Part shown: positions 13,020 to 25,082 of the stretch, one piece after another
Layout: each line of letters begins with the position of its first letter
How positions within the stretch are numbered: position 1 is the first letter of the stretch
Assembly (NCBI GenBank): GCA_023333565.1
Contig: JAJKFH010002581.1
Span: 248,001-312,000 of the forward strand
Length of the DNA stretch: 64,000 bases
Source: Puffinus mauretanicus
Taxonomy: Eukaryota > Chordata > Aves > Procellariiformes > Procellariidae
Reading direction: 5' to 3'
Translations under genes and position numbers: made by a program
Notes under the pieces: model-generated
Databases searched by the model: none
What the model saw: only the letters and a program-made list of their open reading frames with translations
What the model was told of the DNA's origin: nothing

Positions 13020-15215
13020 TAGAATCATAGAACAGTTTGGGTTGGAAGGGACCTTTAAAGGTCGTCTAGTCCAATCCCCCTGCCGTGGGCAGGGACATCT
13101 TCAACCAGATCAAGTTGCTTAGAGCCCCGTCCAACCTGACCTTGAATGTAACGATGCCCCCATCCAGAGATGGGGCATCTACCATCTCTCTGGGCAACCT
13201 GTGCCAGTGTCTCACCACCCTCATGGTAAAAAATTTCTTCCTTATATCTACTCTAAATCTACCCTCCTTTAGTTTAAAACTATTCCCCCTTGTCCTGTCG
13301 CTACAGGCCCTGCTAAAAAGTTTGTCCCCACCTTTCTTATAAGCCCCCTTTAAGTACTGAAAGGCTGCAATAAGGTCTCCCCGAAGCCTTCTCTTCTCCA
13401 GGCTGAACAACCCCAACTCTCTCAGCCTTTCTTCATAGGCGAGGTGTTCCATCCCCCTGATCATTTTTGTGGCTGCCTCTGGACCCGCTCCAACATGTCC
13501 ATGTCTTTCCTGTGCTGAGGACCCCAGAGCTGGACGCAGCACTGCAGGTGGGGTCTCACCAGAGCAGAGCAGAGGGGCAGAATCACCTCCCTCGACCTGC
13601 TGGCCACGCTGCTGGTGATGCAGCCCAGGATACGGTTGGCCTTCTGGGCTGCCAGCGCACATCGTGGGCTCATGTCCAGCTTTTCATCCACCAGTACCCC
13701 CAAGTCCTTCTGGGCAGGGCTGCTCTCAATCCCTTCATCCCCCAGCCTGTATTGATACAGGGGGTTGCCCCGATCCAGGTGCAGGACCTTGCACTTGGCC
13801 TTGTTGAACCTCATGAGGTTGACACGGGCCCACTTCTTGAGCTTGTCCAGTCCCTCTGGATGGCATCCTGAGCCTCAGGCATGTCGACTGCACCACTCAG
13901 CTTGGTGTCATCTGCAAACTTGCTGAACATGCACTCAATCCCACTGTCTATGTCATCGATGAAGATATTAAACAGTACTAGTCCCAGTATGGACCCCTGC
14001 GGGACACCACTCGTCACCGATCTCCATCTGGACATGGAGCTGTTGACCACTACCCTCTGGATGCGACCATCCAACCAATTCCTCACCCATCGGACAGTCC
14101 ACCCATCAAATCCATACCTCTCCAGTTTAGAGGGAAGGATGTGAGGGACCGTGTCAAAGGCCTTACAGAGGTCCAGATAGATGACATTGGTAGCCCTTCC
14201 CATGTCCACTGGTGTAGTCACTCCATCATAGAAGGCCACTAGGTTGGTCAGGCAGGACTTGCCCTTGGTGAAGCCATGCTGGCTGTCTTGAATCACCTCC
14301 CTGTCCTCCATGTGCCTTAGCATAGCTTCCAGGAGGATCTGTTCCATGATCTTCCCAGGCACAGAGGTAAGACTGACTGGCCTGTAGGTCTTCCTTTTTT
14401 CCCTTTTGAAAAATGGGGGGTTATATTTCCCATTTTCCAGTCAGTGGGATCTTCACCAGACTGCCACGACTTCTCAAATATGAGAAGGACCCGCGGACGG
14501 ATCTCATCAGGTCTCATGGACTTGTGCACCTTCAGGTTCCTTAGATGGTCTCAAACCTGATCTTCTCCTACAGTGGGCAGCTCTACATTCTCCCCGTCCC
14601 TGCCTTTGCCTTCTGTGGCTTGGGTGGTGCAGCTTGAGCACTTGCTGGTGAATACAGAAGCAAAAAAGTCATTGAGTACCTCAGCCTTCTCCATATGCCG
14701 GGTAACCATGTCTTCCGTTTCATTCTGGAGAGGGCCCACATTTTCCCTAGTCTTCCTTTTATCCCCAACGTACCTATAGAAGCTTTTCTTGCTCTTGCTC
14801 TTTTCTTGCCCTTGATGTCCCTGGCCAGATTTAATTCTGTGAGGGCTTTAGCTTTCCTAACCTGATCCCTGGCTGCTCGGACAATTTCTCTGTATTTCTC
14901 TCAGGATACCTGTCCTTGCTTCTAGCCTCTGTAGGCTTCCTTTTTGTGTTTGAGTGTGTCCAGGAGCTCCTTGTTCATCCAGGCAGGCCTCCTGGCGGTT
15001 TTGCCTGATTTCCTCTTTGTTGGGATGCATCACTCCTGAGCTTGGAGGAGGTGATCCTTGAGTATTAACCAGCTTTCTTGGGCCCCTCTTCCCTCCAAGG
15101 CTTTGTCCCATGGCACTCTACCAAACAGATCCCTGAAGAGGCCAAAGTCTGCTCTCCTGAAGTCCAGGGCACTGATCTTGCTGTGCACTCCTTCTTTTAC
15201 TCCCAGTTATTAGGA
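13020..15215 (-). mobile_element. 5'-truncated CR1 LINE retrotransposon (younger copy)
   Basis: CR1 is the dominant non-LTR retrotransposon of birds and moves by target-primed reverse transcription. The 3' end is at 13020-13035, where the minus strand reads TTCTATGATTCTA, the short terminal repeat typical of CR1. It is preceded on that strand by a CCTTCCAACCCAAACTGTT-like end region. Moving right, one reaches the ORF2 C-terminal region, the reverse-transcriptase core at 13.8-14.4 kb, and the linker upstream of it to about 15.2 kb. The endonuclease domain, ORF1 and 5' UTR are missing, so about 2.2 kb remains of an element usually near 4.5 kb. Such 5' truncation is normal for CR1. No target-site duplication is evident, also normal for this family. 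GC content is clearly above the surroundings. Confidence 0.95.
13066..14770 (-). pseudogene. CR1 ORF2 remnant: reverse-transcriptase domain and C-terminal region, frame-broken
   Basis: The longest intact block starts at 14362 and runs to 13811 (183 codons). In it I see QHGF at residues 28-31, the motif A block YLDLCKAFD at 62-70 with its catalytic aspartate, SGVPQGS at 118-124 (motif B) and FADD at 149-152 (motif C catalytic pair). The upstream part, 14551-14739, carries the linker with [20 protein letters not shown]. Downstream, 13814-13461 continues from [12 protein letters not shown] and 13470-13066 carries [11 protein letters not shown] to [15 protein letters not shown]. These blocks lie in different frames. 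Breaks are near 14395, 13870 and 13465, plus an apparent loss of about a dozen codons around 14490. The catalytic residues survive but the protein cannot be made from this copy. It is a dead element, not a host gene. Confidence 0.9.
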
Positions 15216-16023
15216 ACTTAGCCCCATCACCATAAACTTTCTGCTGTCAAGAAGTACAATAATCATGTATGTAATATAAATGACATTTTACCTTAAAGCA
15301 ACTAATCTATTTGCATAACTTTACACCCTACGATCTTAGAATCCACTTAGTACTCAGAAAGCATATATTCTTAGTTTTCTCCAGTTTTTCTTAACTCGCT
15401 TTGTACTTGCCAATTCTCAGTGGTGCTTTTCTCCATGCTCCCTCTCTTTTTTCATCATTTTTCTGAAACCTGGTAAGCAGACAGAAATGCTATTTCAAGT
15501 ATTTCAGTACTATGTTCGGAGCAAATCTCTGTGTATGCAATGAAATTTCTCTAGGGCTTTGTTTTTAACAACTATAAACTTCACTCGTAAATGTTTCTAA
15601 TCACTGTTACTTCTTTCTTATATAAACACCTCACATTGAAGACATGCTTTTGGACTACATTATCAGAGAAGAAAAAACACACATTCTTCTGAAAAAGTGC
15701 ACAGAATATTTTTCAGTCCTCAACAATTTCTCATTTAGTAACCTCTGTGATTCCTTGAACTGTAGGGATTCACTTTGGTCAGATACACAATAAAAAATTA
15801 CCTTTAAACTAATGAGCTAAACCACTTGGCTGATATCTGTTACTCTTGACAGTGAATAGTATTTATTTATATTTATGCTTATTACAGACCCTCCCATCAA
15901 ACATCACTTTTATCAACTTTTGCAATCTTTTGCATGCCAGGTGACTGAAGATATGAATCAATACCCTGGTGTCACACCTTTCTTACAAACAGGAAGAGAA
16001 GCAGTCTACCAGATACCCATTTA

Positions 16024-16064
16024 TGGCTTTATGAATCAAACCATGTGTGGCTTTATGAATCAAA
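16024..16064. repeat. Short tandem duplication, 24-bp period
   Basis: TGGCTTTATGAATCAAA occurs at 16024-16040 and again, identically, at 16048-16064. This is a small local duplication with no visible function. Confidence 0.85.
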
Positions 16065-18293
16065 GCTGACACCTGAAATTGCACCTAGAATTACAAAGAA
16101 AGACAATGCAGTTGTCAGACAAATGATTTAATACATTAGCTCTCACCATTCAAGAGGCTGGCAACCAGCTAAAATGTGCAGATGTACACACTAAAGGTAA
16201 CTTCTAAACATCCTCTTCGGTAGATGGTTATCTAGAGCACATTACTCCAGTATAATCAAAAAAAGTCCCAAACCCACATTTTCTTAATAGGCTAAGCAAA
16301 TGCAGCTTGGTTATATTACTCTACATCTTAATTGGCTATCCTAAACATGCAAAACATTTAACATAATTTAAAAACTATGTGAAAGACTGGGTGAATTCAG
16401 TTAAAGTTATATTCAGTTGACTTCAGACACAGGACTACATCTTAAGAAGGCTTTTCAGTCTCTCTGTGCTAACTTGATTAAGCTAACACACATTGTGTTG
16501 CTGAGATGTACCCTCTGTGAATTACTATAGCAAGTTCTACATTTGAGATCTCAATGGGAGCAAAAACAAGGAATAGGGTAAAAACCTCTGCATACAAATC
16601 ATACTTAAAAGCCCCCATACAATACTCATTGCCCCTCAGTGCTCCAGAGATACTTTAGCAAAATATCAACAGGCAAATTATATAGTACAATGGGTTAGTT
16701 GTATTAATATAGCAAGATCACAGATGACTTAAGTAAGTATCCAAAAGGATTGTGTGGCCTTCCTACTCCCATACACTGTAATGTGCAAAGACGTGATCAA
16801 TTGTGACTTGGAAATAAAAAACCTTTCACCTCTTTTTCAGTGAAAACCAGCTTTTTGAAAGATGATGAACATCATCTCCCTCATTTCTTATTAATGACAC
16901 GTTTGTAATATGAATTTAGGAAGTTGTGGTATCTGTGACCTCCCACAGGTCATTTGTAACTATGTCTCCTATGAGTTATGAGCTCTTGCCATCCACGGAC
17001 TAACTTTAATCTGGTGACAGTAATGAGACAAATATGTATTAGCTTCATGCCTCTGAAATTGTAATGCCCCAAGTGAATCCTTGACATTTACTATTTGCAA
17101 TTTCCTCTCATGTAAAATGCAATGTAAAAAACAACTGAAATGCATGAATGTGTTGGCAAGTTATTTCAACTTCATACTGACTCATTAAAGTGAAACACGG
17201 TCTTTTCCAATTCATTCAACGAATAAAGTTACCACATATAAAAGGGGATGCCATATCCAGTAATATCGTGTTCTATGACTTTGACACCAGTCTTTCATCA
17301 GTTATTCTTAGATTTATTACAAACTCTTGAAAAACTTTCTCAGTTGACGTTTATTTTGATCATCATCAGTCCACAAGCTACTGATTAAAGTGAGACATAC
17401 TCTGCTCTTCACTTAGAGTCCTTCAGCATAAGGATTATTTGCCTTAGCGCAGGGGCGCTTGCATAGGATCTCTCCTGCCATACAAATCTCTGTAGGATTC
17501 TTTTCCAATACCTGCCCCCATTTCCCCATGGAAGCAGATGAAAGCACTGTGGTTCAATTTCAGGATGATAGCAGACAGCACAGTACTAGGAGAGACCAAG
17601 ACTACCTGAGGCACAAGGTCCCTCACCGTTGTTGTAGGGCACAAAGGGCCTGGACCATCCCATCTACAAGCCACCAGTATTAGTTTGCTGCATGAATAAC
17701 ACTATCTGTCCCTACATATTTGCAAAACAGTTAAGATTGCTTTGGTTGCAATGTAGCACCAGAGTAAATAACCAACAACAAAATCCGCATTTGCACAACC
17801 CCACTTATGTCGGTGACAAAGCATATATTTGAGAAAATAAGAAGTATTTTTGTGAGGCATTAACTAAGACTTCTGTAGTGCTGGGAAATTAATTATGCAT
17901 TCTCTATTAACATTTTCAAAGATGCAGCAAACTTAGAAGACCAACTCTCAGAGTCAAAGGACAGATTCTTCATAGTTTGATCACTGCAGAATCACTTGCT
18001 CACAAAACTCAGACTACGTTTTTATTTTAAATATGCTACATCTGAAAAATATTCATTTCCGGGTTGATGGAGGAAAGTTTCTATACTTTTTTTTAGACGA
18101 GGGAAATAATTCCAACCTAACTTTCATTGATAATAAAATGCTAGTACAAGTATGACTTAAATAGGGTCCATAAAACTCAAGCCAGAAAAATATTTTTTTG
18201 TCCTAACTAGGTGTTTAGAAACCTTTCACCACAGCAAGCTTACAAAGTCCAAATTCTAAGACAGACTCTCAAGTAAGGTCCAAAGTCTCAGGC

Positions 18294-18326
18294 GAGGGGG
18301 AGGGAGGAAGAGAGGGAAGGGGAGAA
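18294..18326 (+). repeat. Homopurine run with G-quadruplex potential
   Basis: Thirty-three consecutive purines contain four runs of three or more G (GGGGG, GGG, GGG, GGGG). Inter-run spacers are 1, 9 and 2 bases. The middle loop is longer than the usual 7-base limit, so the quadruplex call is tentative. A triplex-forming (H-DNA) capacity is also possible. Confidence 0.5.
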
Positions 18327-20930
18327 CTTAGTCCCATTCTGGACTTGGAACTATGGAATACACTCCAGCCATAATTTACTCCATTGTGGTAAGGGCTAAA
18401 GGAAGATTACGTACTCTCATACTTCCAAGAAAAACAACTCTAATGATGAACATTAAATACATAAAAACCAGTGCAAATTCTGGATTGTAAAAATTAGAAA
18501 GCCAAGTATTAATTCCCTTAAAGCACCTGGAAAATACAAACTAATATGTCAGTTACTTCTCTCCCCTGGGGCATAATCTACTTTAGCATTATTGGTGAAA
18601 CTGAAACAAAAAAAGGTCTTATTTTTCACTGAAGGAATTTTGCAAATCATCATCCATACCAATAGATTATGCATTTATAGTATGTTGTCAAGAGAAACAT
18701 TCTTCTGTTAAAAATGTAATTGTTTTGAAAATGCAAAGTTTAAGAATAAATAAGATATCTACAAAGATCCGATCCTTAATATACCTACAAAGATATCAAC
18801 TCATGTACCTCTAAGTAACACGCAGTGTATCTAGCAAGAAGAAGACGACAAATATTATGAAGCTAAATATAGCACAGGGACACAAATCTGTAGATTGCCT
18901 CTACAGTGAAAGCAGAAAGGGAGATTTCCCCAGGAGGCAACTTAAAATAGGAGCCTGCCTAATTTAGCCATTCTCAGCTGCTCAAGAGTGTATACATAGT
19001 CTCCAACAACTACAGAAGGCATCTATATAGCTGAGATTTGAAAGTCAGCCTTGAAGATGTTCTGAGATTATATGCCCTGGTCTTTTGCTGGACCTTACTG
19101 GTTGCACTCAACTTTCAGCATTTAGTGAAATTCTTCACAGGCAGGATTGTGATCTAGCTGCAGGTGCTCTGTATTTTAGATTATTGATATAAATCAAGGT
19201 AAATCCTGCATTAACTGAACCTTCCCCAACCCCAAGGATATTGCATTTTTGTTACATGGGAACAACTCATTGCAGCTCATATGTTATCTCGGAATTCCCT
19301 AACCAGGAGCAGAGTATCTATTTACAGTGATTCCAAAGAAATCTTTACAGTCTATTGGATAAATAACCCTTATTTTGAAAATCCTTATATTATAATACGT
19401 GGTTTAAAAAACAGAACTGATATTTTGTTTGATGGACTGTAATGGATCCTCAGGAAATAACAGGTATCTTGTAAAATCTCTTTATATATAATTATGTGAT
19501 GACTAGTGAATTGATGTTAAAATCAAAATCGATACACATAAAATATCATCAATCTACAATTACATAGGTAATTCCAGTGTCCAATTCTAGACCACCTGTC
19601 AGTAATTATGGAGTATTTCTCGGCTCACACTAAATAGTATGAAATTGTTAATGTCTCCAGCCACCTCCCAGTGCATTCTATCTGGGTCAGATTCTTTATT
19701 CAGAATTCAGGCAAAACTCCCCAGCAGGGAGTACAAGATCACAACACTTCTTTATGAAATGTACTTCATGAAGTACAAAACTTAATTTCCCCCCATCTTC
19801 ACATAGCTAGGACGTTTATTATGTAATACCACTGTATGATACTTGCACACTTACTTGATAATTTTGAACATATACTAGACCGCCTGCACTTTTTAGATCA
19901 GTGACTGGTGTAAGTAAGGCCATCTAAATTGAACACTACGGACAACTAGTATTTGCAGGTCCATTCCTATCCACTCCTTCTGCATACCACACTCTCTTTC
20001 CAAGCAATACATACAAGCCTGGAAGGAAAGCAGTAGTCTGAAGATTATGGAATTCTAGAAACTGGAAATATTAGTCATAGATTTCTATAATTACTCTGAT
20101 CTCCAAATAAACGTTAGAAAAGACTGCAAGATACGACACAAAAAAGTAGTTCATAGGGTTTAAGATAACAGGAGGGCTAACTCACAGTCATCCCATATTG
20201 AAGTACACACACACTACACAGAACAACTGACAAAAAAATCAGATATCAAATCAAAAAAGGCCTACGTATGCCAAAAGAAATAAAAGGTTGAAATATGAAG
20301 AGCAGTTTGACATGAATGCTCCACAATTAGCAACAAAATGAGGTTTGGCACTCTTCTGCAGGTACATTTCTACATGGCACTATTACCAGACTATATAACA
20401 ATTAAGGGTTCATGTAAGCCCTATTTAAGATCTTCAAAATGCAGTGACTTTCACTTTTCATTAATGAGAAGAGCTTCACAAAATCACTATGGTTGTGTAC
20501 TTCAATAGAAATATCTTAGCATAATTTAAACGTGTGACAGGACTTTCCAGTGAGCTTTTTAAGGATCTTACAGGGCAGCTGTAGAACCCCACTGAAACTC
20601 CAAGGAAACCTTTGTATAGGATAGTAGAAGTGTAAAAAAAAAAAATCCTTTAAGATAACAGGGAGAAATATATAGTAAATAAGGGGGTAATTACATAAAA
20701 CTCAATAGATGTGATATCACAAGTGTCCTATTATTTTAAATATAGGATGTTGGAATACTATGACAATGATGGCATGTCACCATTCAGCCCTGGAATTGAA
20801 GGGTGTTGAGCATCTTTCAGACAAGGGAAGCAAGCAGTGATAGAGAAAGGCCTGTCGACAACAGGTTAGTTCCCCTAGGATTGCATAATCTTTATTGGTG
20901 CTACATAAAAGGGATTATTATACTGGCTTT

Positions 20931-20949
20931 AAAAAAAAAAAATTTTTTT
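20931..20949. repeat. A12-T7 tract
   Basis: Twelve A are followed directly by seven T, a rigid dA:dT block with partial palindromic symmetry. It is often nucleosome-excluding in general, but there is no gene context here. Confidence 0.8.
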
Positions 20950-21088
20950 GGACATTTCTATTAAAATCATGATTCTTGGGGGGTTTATAAATTCATTCTT
21001 TCATTTGCATGAGATTGAAACCTGACATTAATGTTTTCAGGCCAAATTTGTTGTTAAAAGCTTTCTGAACAGCATACAGGGTTTTTCA

Positions 21089-21116
21089 GTGGTTTTGTTT
21101 GGGTTTTTTTTTTTGT
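21089..21116. repeat. G/T-rich low-complexity run
   Basis: The plus strand reads G and T only (GGTTTTGTTTGGGT followed by a T run). It is the complementary-strand form of the A/C tracts seen elsewhere in this window. Confidence 0.7.
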
Positions 21117-22024
21117 CCTTCCCACTATTCCACAGCATAAAAATTGCCCACAGAGTTAAATGGTTCTCCTCAAACAAAAATATTCACATTAAAGATGTAA
21201 GTATTTGCATGCCCTAAGCTGCATGAAAAAAATACAAGTATACAGTTACATAGCAATTAATATGCATCAGTGATACAAAAATTCTTTGACAGTTACTTTT
21301 TGCACAATAGGCCATGTGACCATTTAAGTCCCAATGTCTTCACTGCTTGCTCTACCATATTGTAACAACATCGCTTTTTTAATATTTAATTATATGCTTT
21401 AATATAGAACTGTGAATAATTTTATATTATCCTTTATTTCTCCATGCTTTTCAGACACATTCTTTTTCTCCTGCATTTCAAAATACTACATCGTTTCTTG
21501 GCCTGCTACCACACACACACAAAAACCACCTCCAGAAAGATAATGATCTCATATTTCAAAGTTTTACAGAAGTGTTTAGATAATCTGTTGAAGACAATCT
21601 TGTCAAAGAGAAACATCCCTCCACTATTCTTTACTTTGGGAGAAAGAATAGAAGACAGCTTGAAAAAATAAGGAAAACTGATTTTCTCTAAAAAGTTAAT
21701 TAACATTTTTATGTGAATAAAACTACAAGTCTACATTTGAGTCATTTGCAAGAGCTCTATTATCAAAGTTAGTATTAGTCACATAGGCAGTATTAAATGA
21801 ACCCAAGTAATTTGGGGTCCATTCACTTCAGATAAACATTCATTCATTTATAAAAAAGCCACTGCATCTGTTGGGTAAGAAAACACAGAAGACTTCCTTG
21901 TAAATATCTGGTACCTTCTGTCAAGCATTCCAAGTGAAGTCTGGCTGAAAGCACGAAGCTATTATCCTGTCCAGTATTTTACAAGAAATGAACAGAGGAA
22001 GCAGAACTGGTCCAAGCTCTGAAC

Positions 22025-22058
22025 TGTACATTTGTAAAAAATGTACATTTGTAAAAAA
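22025..22058. repeat. Perfect 17-bp tandem duplication
   Basis: TGTACATTTGTAAAAAA is present twice head to tail (22025-22041 and 22042-22058) with no mismatch, which suggests a recent slippage event. A C run at about 22080-22091 follows closely. Confidence 0.9.
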
Positions 22059-25022
22059 CAAAACCCCCATCCACACACAGCCCCCCCCCCCTTCATTCTG
22101 AATTTTGTAGTTTTGTACTGCTTTGAACTTAAACGGGATGTGCTCCTACAAGCTTAGCCCAGTGGCAAGTTACACTTCTTAAAGAAAGGCTGCCAACCAA
22201 AGATGCAGAATTCTTAAAAGTATAACTATATTTATGACATTTTGGTTTCCCTTCTACAACAGTAGCTAAGGCATTCTCTAGGCATTGTATTAAACCAGAA
22301 GAATCAGAGAATACAACTTTTGAGTAATCTCACATCTCACAGATTAGGATGCTGATAGTATGTTTTATGCTTTTGATATCTAAAAAATGAAGCTTAATCT
22401 TAGGGACTCTTCTATTAAGAAAAATGAAAATTACCAGGTTTTCTGTTATTAAAAGCATTTTGACTTACTGGGAAAGACAACTTCTTTGTCACAGTTCCTA
22501 GACTGGGTAGAAAAAAAGAGGACTGGCAGGTTATAGACAGATTGCTAACAAGCATGGTATATATATTTTTTTTTTTAAAATGGCTAACTGGGAAGGGAAT
22601 TTTAACAGAAAAGAAGTTTTGCTTAATGTTCAGTTCTTTTATTCAACATTCCATAAAGTGAAAACATTTATGTTTTTGTTTTGCTCCATCAAAAGTATAA
22701 TTGTTTTATTCTTTAGCAAGAAAATACATTCTATTTCTGTGGATGAAATAATTGAATATATTCAATTATATCTCCCTCTAATTTTGTTACCCTGTAGTTC
22801 CTCTCACTTTAGACAGAGTCCTGGTGATGAGAAATATGAAACTTCTTAAAGCTGGGTGGAGGTGGGAAATTTTCCTCTCCCCCCAATCTGCTCAGGACAA
22901 AACTTCCACACAAGTACCAAAGAACAATGAGAGGGAATCCCCAGATCAGCATCAGCCCAGCACTAAGCTACCCATTCAACGCAGATGAAGCTAAAGCTGT
23001 CCAGGAGTGAGGAAGTAAGGCTGGCTCACCTCTTACTCAACAGGCTGTACGCATTAGCGGCTAGACTCTATGCCCCGCACTTGCTCAAGTAACTTGGCTT
23101 GGCTTGACAGTATGTAAAAACAAACACTTCTCTGGTTACCTCAGAGAATAAGATGTTTTGCACAATATTTAAGCAATGAGCATGAACTTGGCACTCCAAT
23201 GCTGTGGTCATCATGGGCTCCAACTTTCTCCACTATCAGTCAGAAATGCGCCAATTTAATACATCTCAAAGAGAAAGAAGGGAAGCTAATCATCTGCAAA
23301 GAGCTGTGAAGAGTGAAATAAAAATACAGAAAGGTAGACATAGAAGTAGTATCCTTCTGCAGCTACTTGGGCTTACTTTAAGAATTTTCACCAGTGATTT
23401 ACAAAGTACACTGGTATCAAATTACTATCAAATTACAATTACATAGCCCCAGTATGGAATAACAACATGAAAAACTTCTTTGCAGTGCAGGTACTAAGTG
23501 GATTTAACGATCATATCTAATGCATTGCACTATATTATTAATGACTTTCATGTAATCAACTGCTAATCTCATGGACATGAAAAAAAAACTTAAAAAAAAA
23601 ATCTATTGGAGACAGCTGCCACTCCACTTTCCCCAACATCTCAATCAAAATTCAAGATTCTCTTACACAGTGCTGAGAATAACAGAGCAAGGGAAATATT
23701 TTGCAAAGAAGCTTGTAGATCTCACTGCAGCATACTGACAAAAACTAAGTATCCCAACTGACAAATACATACTGGAGATTCACTGGAGTATTCTGTATTT
23801 TTCCCCACAGTAGAAGAATCATGTGCTTACAGTCTTCAAACTTATATGTTGTGAAATGAACTAAAATGCACCATCAGCAACTTTCAAGAAAATATTTTGC
23901 GTTCTCGGGGATTTAACATAAAAGACTTGCAACTAAGCTGTTTGAAAAATCCAACCCATCTTGTCAACCTCTCCATAAAACTTACCTTTTCAGGATGTAG
24001 AAAAGGAATCCATGCTTTACCATCTTACAAGTGTTAACTGGGAATTCTACTCAGCTCCCATGAAAGAGGGGAAAAGAAAAGGTCTCTGTATTTCCTCCTA
24101 GTTAATCTGAATGACCAAATAGCGTACACCAAAGTAAACATATGCACAGTTCACTATAATTAAGATTGGAATCTTTTGGTAACTATAGGTAATTCGGTGA
24201 TATTTTGCAAACAGTGTTTTAATCCAAAAGTACTTACTTGCTGCAGCTTTCAGAGACAATTATTTGAAGAGATTCTCCAGTTAACTTCACCGTGTTATTT
24301 TTAAAGCTATTCTTACATTTGAAACTCAGTTTCTTCCTAACATATAAATAAGTTTAATGATGCTGTAATTACTTCCTTTTCACACTACCCTTTTGTTTTG
24401 TCCTGTGGAGGAGGTTACACTGATACAAAATGTCACTATTAACGGAAGAAGAAATTCCTATTGGCTGGCAATCCAGAAATAGCTTTCATATTGATGAAGA
24501 CAATTCCTGTTGCCAGTGGTTTAACTATTACTGTAAGTGGTCTCCCAGGGTCACATATGGAAGCAGCAGTGCAAAGAACATTAACAGAACAATTATAGAA
24601 AGAGGTAAGTCTAAAAAGTATGAGAAGCGCCATTAGGATGTACAATTGTATATCATTCCACGGCGACATTCAAAACCCTAATTGGGTCGCTGAGTGGGTC
24701 TAAACATTTCAACCATATAGGTTGTCAAAACAAGGTACAAGTTAGCTCAGAAAAGGAAAGCGTTGTTCAACTTGACAACTACACCTAAGCTGATAAAAAA
24801 CAATGTAACTCAGTCATGCTTCTCTGTTTAATGGGAGCATATAAATAAATCTTCTTGATATAATCGTATCTTTTGGGACAAGGAGCAAAAATGACCAGAG
24901 TTTAAGAAACTCACCTTTTATGGAAGGTGGGGACAATTAAACCCAACACTAACTAAAAGCTCAAAGGAATATCAGAAGGACATAACATGACAGATAACTT
25001 TTTTAAAAAAGAAAGGGAGGCG

Positions 25023-25082
25023 AAAAAAAAAAACAACACAACAAACCACAACAAAAAAACCCCAAAACATCACAACACACAC
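25023..25082. repeat. A/C-rich low-complexity tract
   Basis: About 60 bases in which the plus strand consists of A and C, starting with an A run and continuing with ACAAC and AAACCCC-like units. See the finding on recurrent A/C tracts. Confidence 0.85.

Noticed and set aside
13085..14144. Plus-strand open frames across 13.1-14.1 kb
   Set aside because: Antisense shadows of the CR1 reverse-transcriptase region.
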